Assembly: GCF_004310285.1 (NCBI RefSeq)
Contig: NZ_SISF01000013.1
Span: 105,424-144,544, forward strand
Reading direction: 5' to 3'
DNA length: 39,121 nucleotides
Origin: Agrobacterium cavarae
GTDB lineage: Bacteria > Pseudomonadota > Alphaproteobacteria > Rhizobiales > Rhizobiaceae
How positions within the stretch are numbered: position 1 is the first letter of the stretch; the number at the start of each line of letters is the position of its first letter. A program made the position numbers and the translations under genes. Shown one piece after another: positions 34,704 through 39,121 of this stretch. The notes under the pieces were generated by a model, which ran no database searches, was not told the DNA's origin, and worked only from the letters and a program-made list of their open reading frames with translations.

Positions 34704-35417
34704 GTGGCGAAAAGCACCATCGAGCTGAAGAAAGCGGATCTCACCCTTGGCAGCGCCGCCGCCTCCGTCCACGTTTTGAAGAGCATCGATCTCACCATTG
34801 AAGAGGGCGAAGCCGTCGGTATTGTCGGGCCTTCCGGCTCCGGCAAGTCCACGCTGCTGATGGTTCTGGCAGGCCTCGAAAGGCTCGATAGCGGCGAGAT
34901 CACAATTGCGGGAACGCATCTCCATACGCTTGGCGAAGACGCGCTGGCGGATTTTCGTGGCAAGAATATCGGGATCGTCTTCCAGTCCTTTCACCTGATC
35001 GCCAATATGACCGCGCTCGAGAATGTCGCCGTTCCTCTTGAACTTGCCAATGTGCCGAATGCCTTTGACATGGCGACGCGAGAACTGACTGCCGTCGGCC
35101 TCGGCCAGCGCCTCAACCATTATCCCGGCCAATTGTCCGGCGGCGAACAGCAGCGCGTGGCGATTGCCAGAGCGCTTGCCCCCTCGCCTGCCGTGCTGAT
35201 CGCCGACGAACCAACGGGCAATCTCGATACCGATACCGGCAAGCAGATCGCCGATCTGCTGTTTTCGAAGCAGGCCGAGCGTGGCATGACGATGATCCTC
35301 GTGACCCACGATCCGTCGCTTGCCGCCCGCTGCACCCGTCAGATCAAGGTTCGTTCCGGCCAGATCGAAGGCGAGAGTGCCGGCTCCACAGCCGCCAGAC
35401 AGGCGGCAAGCGCATGA
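34704..35417 (+). CDS. ybbA: ABC transporter ATP-binding protein, YbbA (LolD/MacB) type
   Basis: A 237-residue ABC ATPase of the MacB/LolD/FtsE class. Walker A GPSGSGKST, Q-loop IGIVFQSFHLIANMTALENV (the FQ-F-L-x-TALENV form is diagnostic of this class), signature LSGGEQQRVAIARAL, Walker B VLIADEPTGNLD, and switch His VTHD. GTG 34704 is the start, with AGGAA 9 nt upstream. Its stop overlaps the permease start (ATGA). The pair probably extrudes a lipophilic or periplasmic product related to the adjacent TesA, but the substrate is unknown. Confidence 0.94.
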   Translation: MAKSTIELKKADLTLGSAAASVHVLKSIDLTIEEGEAVGIVGPSGSGKSTLLMVLAGLERLDSGEITIAGTHLHTLGEDALADFRGKNIGIVFQSFHLIANMTALENVAVPLELANVPNAFDMATRELTAVGLGQRLNHYPGQLSGGEQQRVAIARALAPSPAVLIADEPTGNLDTDTGKQIADLLFSKQAERGMTMILVTHDPSLAARCTRQIKVRSGQIEGESAGSTAARQAASA

Positions 35418-37963
35418 TGCCGTCTGCCGCCAACATTCGAAATGCGCTGAGATTGGCACGCCGGGAGATCCGCGGCGGGTTCGGTGGCTTCTACATCTTC
35501 CTCGCCTGTATCGCGCTTGGCACCGGTGCTATCGCAGCCGTCAACTCGGTCTCGCGCGCAGTCACCAGCGCTATCGCCGACGAAGGCCAGTCGATCCTGG
35601 CTGGCGACGTGCGTTTCGAACTCAGAAACCGCGAGGCGAGTGCTGAAGAGCGCGCTTATATCGATAGTCTCGGTGATGTCGCCGTCTCGGACGGGCTGCG
35701 CTCCATGGCGCGACTGGAAGACGGCTCACAGCAGAGCCTGGCCGAGGTCAAAGCCGTCGATGGCGCCTATCCGCTCTATGGCGATTTCGTCGCCGAGCCG
35801 GCGCAACCCCTTCCCGCGCTTTTGGCCAAACAAGGAGAGAGCTTCGGCGCGGTCGCGGCCCCCATGCTGCTTGAGCGTCTCGGCATCAAGGTCGGCGACG
35901 AACTGCTTCTTGGCAATGCAAGGCTGAAACTGACAGGGACCATCGTCACCGAGCCGGACACGCTGTCTGACGGTTTCGGCTTCGCGCCCCGCCTGCTCAT
36001 CAGCCGCGATGCGCTTATCGCCTCCGGCCTGATCCAGACGGGGAGCCTTGTCGAGCATGCCTACAAGGTTCGCCTGACCGACCCGTCGCAACGCGCGACG
36101 ATCATCGAAACGACCAACAAGCAGTTTCCGAACGCCGGCTGGTCCATTCGCACCAGCGATCGGGCGGCACCGCAACTCACCGAAAACGTCAATCGCTTCT
36201 CCCAATTCCTGACGCTGGTCGGTCTCACTGCGCTGATCGTCGGCGGCGTTGGTGTCGCCAATGCGGTACGCGCCTTTCTCGATTCCAAGCGCACCACGAT
36301 TGCCTCGCTGAAATGCCTTGGCGCACCGGCAAGCGTGGTGACGATGACCTATCTGTTCCAGATCGGTTTCATTGCCTGCGTCGGCATTCTGATCGGATTG
36401 TTGTTCGGTGCCATAGCACCGCTGATTGCCATGCGCTTTCTCGACGGCGTTCTGCCGGTCCCGAAGGAACTTGCCTTCTACCCTTCGGCGCTCTGGCTTG
36501 CCGCCGTCTTCGGCATGTTGACCACACTTGCCTTCGCCATTGTACCGCTCGGTCAGGCACGCGAAGTGCCGGCAACCGCACTCTTCCGCGAACAGGGCTT
36601 CGATGAAGGAAAGCTTCCCTCCTGGCCGTATCTGGCTGCGACGGCAATCCTTCTCGCAGCGCTTGCGAGCCTTGCGATTTTCACGGCGGATGATCGATTC
36701 ATCGCCTCGGTCTTTCTCGGTGCGATCGCCTTCGCCTTCGTCGTATTGAGGCTTGTCGCCTGGGGCATCCGCGCCCTGGCGCGACGCAGTCCACGCGTCC
36801 ACTCCGCAGCCCTTCGGCTCGCCATCGGCAATATCCACCGCCCCGGCGCGCTAACGCCTTCCGTTGTGCTGTCGCTTGGTCTTGGCCTTACGCTCCTGGT
36901 GACTTTGACACTGATCGACGGCAATCTGCGGCGGGAGTTGACGTCGACGCTGCCGGAGAAAGCCCCGAACTTCTTCTTTGTCGACATTCAGGGAAGCGAG
37001 CGCGATGGCTTCCGCGATCTCGTCAAGCGCGAAGCGCCGGAAGGCACGCTGACAGAAGTTCCGATGCTGCGCGGCCGTATCCTGGCGCTGAACGGTCAGG
37101 ACGTCACCAAGATCGAAGTGCCGCCATCCGGCCGTTGGGTTCTGCGCGGTGATCGCGGCATTACCTATTCGGAAGATCTGCCGGAAAATGCCAAGCTCAC
37201 GCAAGGCACGTGGTGGGGCAAGGATTATAGCGGCGAGCCGCTGGTTTCCTTTGCCGCCGAAGAGGCGGGAGAACTTGGCCTGAAAATCGGCGATACGGTC
37301 ACCGTCAATGTCCTTGGCCGCAGCATCACCGCCAAGATCGCCAATCTGCGCGATGTGCAGTGGCAGTCCATGTCGATCAATTTCGTCATGGTCTTTTCGC
37401 CCAACACTTTCCGGGGCGCGCCGCATGCATGGCTGGCAACGCTGGCAGACCCGTCGGCGACACCCGCCAAGGAAGGCGAGATCCTGCGTAGCATCACCAA
37501 CGCCTATCCGACGATCACCACGGTGCGCGTCAAGGATGCGCTCGATATCGTCGACCGGCTGGTCGGTCAGCTCGCAACCGCGATTCGTGCGGCGGCAGCC
37601 GTTGCGCTGATCGCCTCCGTGCTGGTGCTGGCAGGCGCCCTGGCGGCGGGGAACCGCGCGCGCACCCGCGATGCCGTGATCCTGAAAACACTTGGAGGAA
37701 CGCGTTCCATGCTGATCCGCGCCTTCTCCTATGAATACATGATCCTCGGCGTAGCGACCGCCACCTTCGCCCTTCTGGCGGGCGGTGTCTCCGCATGGTT
37801 CGTGATTGCCCGCATCATGAAGTTGCCCTCCAGCTTCCTGCCCGATGTGGCAATCGGCACGCTTGTCGTTTCGCTGGTGATGACGGTGGGCATAGGGCTG
37901 ATCGGCACGTGGCGCATCCTCGGCCAGAAGGCTGCACCGGTGCTGCGCCAGGCTGGCGAGTAA
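35414..37963 (+). CDS. ybbP: FtsX-like ABC permease, YbbP type
   Basis: An 849-residue inner-membrane protein with N-terminal helix, a large periplasmic domain (about 50-255), a bundle of helices about 260-470, a second periplasmic domain (about 500-690) and three C-terminal helices including the FtsX block LASVLVLAGALAAG-NRARTRDAVILKTLGG. E. coli YbbP is 804 residues with the same plan. Two ATGs at 35414 and 35417; the first overlaps the ybbA stop by 4 bp. Together with YbbA it makes a type VII ABC exporter/mechanotransmission complex. Function not established experimentally in most species. Confidence 0.93.
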   Translation: MMPSAANIRNALRLARREIRGGFGGFYIFLACIALGTGAIAAVNSVSRAVTSAIADEGQSILAGDVRFELRNREASAEERAYIDSLGDVAVSDGLRSMARLEDGSQQSLAEVKAVDGAYPLYGDFVAEPAQPLPALLAKQGESFGAVAAPMLLERLGIKVGDELLLGNARLKLTGTIVTEPDTLSDGFGFAPRLLISRDALIASGLIQTGSLVEHAYKVRLTDPSQRATIIETTNKQFPNAGWSIRTSDRAAPQLTENVNRFSQFLTLVGLTALIVGGVGVANAVRAFLDSKRTTIASLKCLGAPASVVTMTYLFQIGFIACVGILIGLLFGAIAPLIAMRFLDGVLPVPKELAFYPSALWLAAVFGMLTTLAFAIVPLGQAREVPATALFREQGFDEGKLPSWPYLAATAILLAALASLAIFTADDRFIASVFLGAIAFAFVVLRLVAWGIRALARRSPRVHSAALRLAIGNIHRPGALTPSVVLSLGLGLTLLVTLTLIDGNLRRELTSTLPEKAPNFFFVDIQGSERDGFRDLVKREAPEGTLTEVPMLRGRILALNGQDVTKIEVPPSGRWVLRGDRGITYSEDLPENAKLTQGTWWGKDYSGEPLVSFAAEEAGELGLKIGDTVTVNVLGRSITAKIANLRDVQWQSMSINFVMVFSPNTFRGAPHAWLATLADPSATPAKEGEILRSITNAYPTITTVRVKDALDIVDRLVGQLATAIRAAAAVALIASVLVLAGALAAGNRARTRDAVILKTLGGTRSMLIRAFSYEYMILGVATATFALLAGGVSAWFVIARIMKLPSSFLPDVAIGTLVVSLVMTVGIGLIGTWRILGQKAAPVLRQAGE

Positions 37964-38098
37964 GCCGCTGGATGCAAGCGAAAATCTAAAAAACGGAAAA
38001 GTTGTGCGCGATTTAACTTTTACGATTAATTCTTGGTAATGATGTCAAAAACGTTATCGCTTTTCGCGCATACGGTGTTTTTTCGCTATTTTTGGCAC

Positions 38099-38127
38099 TT
38101 GTAACGGCTGCGCCATCGCCTCATATT
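38099..38127 (+). promoter_or_regulatory. Candidate ybhL promoter
   Basis: TTGTAA (38099-38104), 17-nt spacer, CATATT (38122-38127). A start a few bases later gives a leader of about 95 nt that begins just before the structured region. Match to consensus is fair (alphaproteobacterial CTTG / TATAT type). Confidence 0.4.
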
Positions 38128-38139
38128 CTCTAGTAGGCT

Positions 38140-38222
38140 TGCTGTAGCTCCGCAGCGGCGCCTGGGATAGTATCCACATAACGGTCTTATCCCGACACCG
38201 TAGCAACTTCGGAGCTAAAAGA
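38140..38222 (+). ncRNA. Structured 5' leader upstream of ybhL (ybhL RNA motif candidate)
   Basis: A closing stem TAGCTCCG (38145-38152) with CGGAGCTA (38210-38217), 8 perfect pairs, encloses GGGATA (38164-38169) with TATCCC (38188-38193). The closing stem ends one base before the AGAGG ribosome binding site. A conserved leader named ybhL was described upstream of ybhL genes in Rhizobiales; position and nested stems fit that motif, but I have not aligned it to the published model. Confidence 0.6.
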
Positions 38223-38229
38223 GGAAACA

Positions 38230-39012
38230 ATGGCTGACTTTAACAACTACCAGAACCGTATGGCCCAGGGCCGTGCTCAGTCTGGTGCGATGATCGACCA
38301 AGGTCTTCGCTCCTACATGGTGAAGGTTTACAACCTTATGGCGCTCGCGCTGGTGATTACCGGTGTTGCTGCCTTCGGTTTTGCTAGCCTCGCTGTAACG
38401 ACAGATCCTGCGGCTGCTGTCGCGACGCTCAGTAACGGCACGATGCTGACCCAGCTGGGTGCTGCGGTTTATGCGTCCCCTCTACGCTGGGTCGTCATGC
38501 TGGCACCGCTAGCCCTCGTCTTCTTCCTGAGCTTCCGCGTTCATAAGATGAGCGTTTCTGCTGCTCAAGCGACTTTCTGGGTCTACGCTGCCCTGGTTGG
38601 ACTATCGATTTCGTCGATTTTCGTGGCCTACACCGCAGCTAGCGTCGTCCAGACGTTCTTCATCACCGCTGCTTCTTTCGGCGCGCTGTCGCTCTACGGC
38701 TACACGACCAAGAAGGACCTGTCCGCCATGGGCTCCTTCCTGATCATGGGTCTGTTCGGCCTAATCATCGCGTCGGTCGTTAACATTTGGTTGGAGTCCA
38801 GCGCTGTTAGCTTTGCAGTCTCTGCAATCGGCGTTCTGATCTTTGCAGGTCTGACCGCCTACGACACGCAGAAGATCAAGGAAATGTACTTCGAAGGTGA
38901 TGACGTTCTCGTGGCCGGTCGTAAGGCGATCATGGGTGCGCTGACGCTCTACCTCGACTTCCTGAACCTGTTCATGTTCCTGCTTCAGTTCCTGGGCAAC
39001 CGGAACAACTAA
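38230..39012 (+). CDS. ybhL: Bax-inhibitor-1/YbhL-family membrane protein
   Basis: A 260-residue inner-membrane protein with seven hydrophobic helices, first at about 34-55, and the family segments MALALVITGVAAFGFA, LSLYGYTTKKDLSAMGSFL and GLTAYDTQKIKEMYFEGDD (short pieces), the last holding the conserved Asp of the calcium-leak/proton-sensing pair. TMBIM proteins of bacteria (e.g. YetJ) are pH-dependent calcium leak channels. The ATG is preceded by GAGG at 5 nt. Own promoter, structured leader and double terminator show it is monocistronic. Confidence 0.95.
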   Translation: MADFNNYQNRMAQGRAQSGAMIDQGLRSYMVKVYNLMALALVITGVAAFGFASLAVTTDPAAAVATLSNGTMLTQLGAAVYASPLRWVVMLAPLALVFFLSFRVHKMSVSAAQATFWVYAALVGLSISSIFVAYTAASVVQTFFITAASFGALSLYGYTTKKDLSAMGSFLIMGLFGLIIASVVNIWLESSAVSFAVSAIGVLIFAGLTAYDTQKIKEMYFEGDDVLVAGRKAIMGALTLYLDFLNLFMFLLQFLGNRNN

Positions 39013-39038
39013 GGATCGCAATAGCGCTCAAACAGAAA

Positions 39039-39095
39039 GGCGGCCACTGGCCGCCTCAGACCGTTGACAAACCCGTCGATTTTTTTGGCGGGTTT
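39039..39095 (+). terminator. Two consecutive hairpin terminators after ybhL
   Basis: GGCGGCC/GGCCGCC (39039-39045, 39049-39055) with an ACT loop, then AAACCCG/CGGGTTT (39069-39075, 39089-39095) with a T-rich loop and TTTTTCTGTTTT following. The second has the stronger U tail. Confidence 0.75.
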
Positions 39096-39121
39096 TTCTG
39101 TTTTAGGATGATGCTGTTTGG

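Noticed and set aside
34637..34963. A 109-codon N-terminal extension of tesA
   Set aside because: It lies wholly upstream of the signal peptide and runs antisense to ybbA; ATG 34636 has a good ribosome binding site.
1..39121. tRNA, rRNA, CRISPR, insertion sequence or prophage
   Set aside because: No regularly spaced repeats, transposase or integrase motifs, or cloverleaf-like sequence was noticed on either strand; a dedicated tRNA scan was not possible.

Overview
This is a stretch of ordinary, high-GC alphaproteobacterial chromosome, most probably from the Rhizobiaceae (Agrobacterium/Rhizobium group). The reasons are protein-level: near-textbook rhizobial SdhA/SdhB, ArgG, TypA, RlmN and Ppa sequences; the hemC-hemD-Mic60-like-hemY cluster; Omp19/Inh-type and IalB-type envelope proteins; a ybhL gene with a structured leader; and intergenic palindromic repeats of the rhizobial mosaic-element type. 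No phage, insertion sequence, CRISPR array, rRNA or tRNA was seen. The window holds about 38 genes.

Layout. 1-1569 (minus): a ZapE/AFG1 ATPase cut by the window edge and an Omp19-like lipoprotein. 1721-5203 (minus): the sdhCDAB succinate dehydrogenase operon, ending in a hairpin terminator. 5508-5873 (plus): a small secreted protein of unknown function behind a 16-bp palindrome. 5887-9400 (minus): a compact operon tsaD-gpsA-YciI-EVE-METTL20-type methyltransferase. 9467-15092 (plus, divergent): hemC, hemD, a Mic60/mitofilin-like membrane protein, hemY and a TerB-fold protein. 15352-15977 (plus): YggT and DUF167. 15980-19295 (minus): ppa, a GNAT acetyltransferase and typA. 19566-22342: an M3 oligopeptidase divergent from a MarR regulator. 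22406-24742: argG divergent from an SDR oxidoreductase. 24925-25572: a LysE/RhtB exporter. 25614-28447 (minus): a three-gene ABC importer with a PF04392-type binding protein. 28913-30007 (plus): an isolated M48-like membrane metallopeptidase of less typical composition. 30138-33917 (minus): rlmN, an IalB-family protein, a DUF1232 protein, a pterin dehydratase and thpR. 33986-37963: tesA divergent from a ybbA-ybbP-like ABC exporter. 38230-39012: ybhL (Bax-inhibitor-1 family).

How the genes work together. sdhCDAB feeds electrons from succinate into the quinone pool. hemC and hemD make uroporphyrinogen III from porphobilinogen, and the membrane genes after them (Mic60-like, HemY) are probably membrane-organising proteins carried with the heme genes. 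tsaD (tRNA t6A), rlmN (23S rRNA/tRNA m2A), typA and the METTL20-like methyltransferase all act on or near the translation machinery. tesA with ybbA/ybbP is a conserved neighbourhood in which a periplasmic esterase sits beside a MacB/LolD-type ABC system.

The most interesting signals are non-coding or sub-gene: a structured 5' leader immediately before the ybhL ribosome binding site; a perfect 14-bp bidirectional terminator hidden inside the DUF167 coding sequence, which leaves only 2 bp between convergent stop codons; a 15-residue motif repeated in the HemY tail with strong synonymous divergence; two related 107-bp terminal-inverted-repeat elements, one of them supplying the stop codon of a peptidase gene; and several clean palindromes in promoter regions. 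I saw no convincing wholly new gene system; most of the window is conserved housekeeping backbone.
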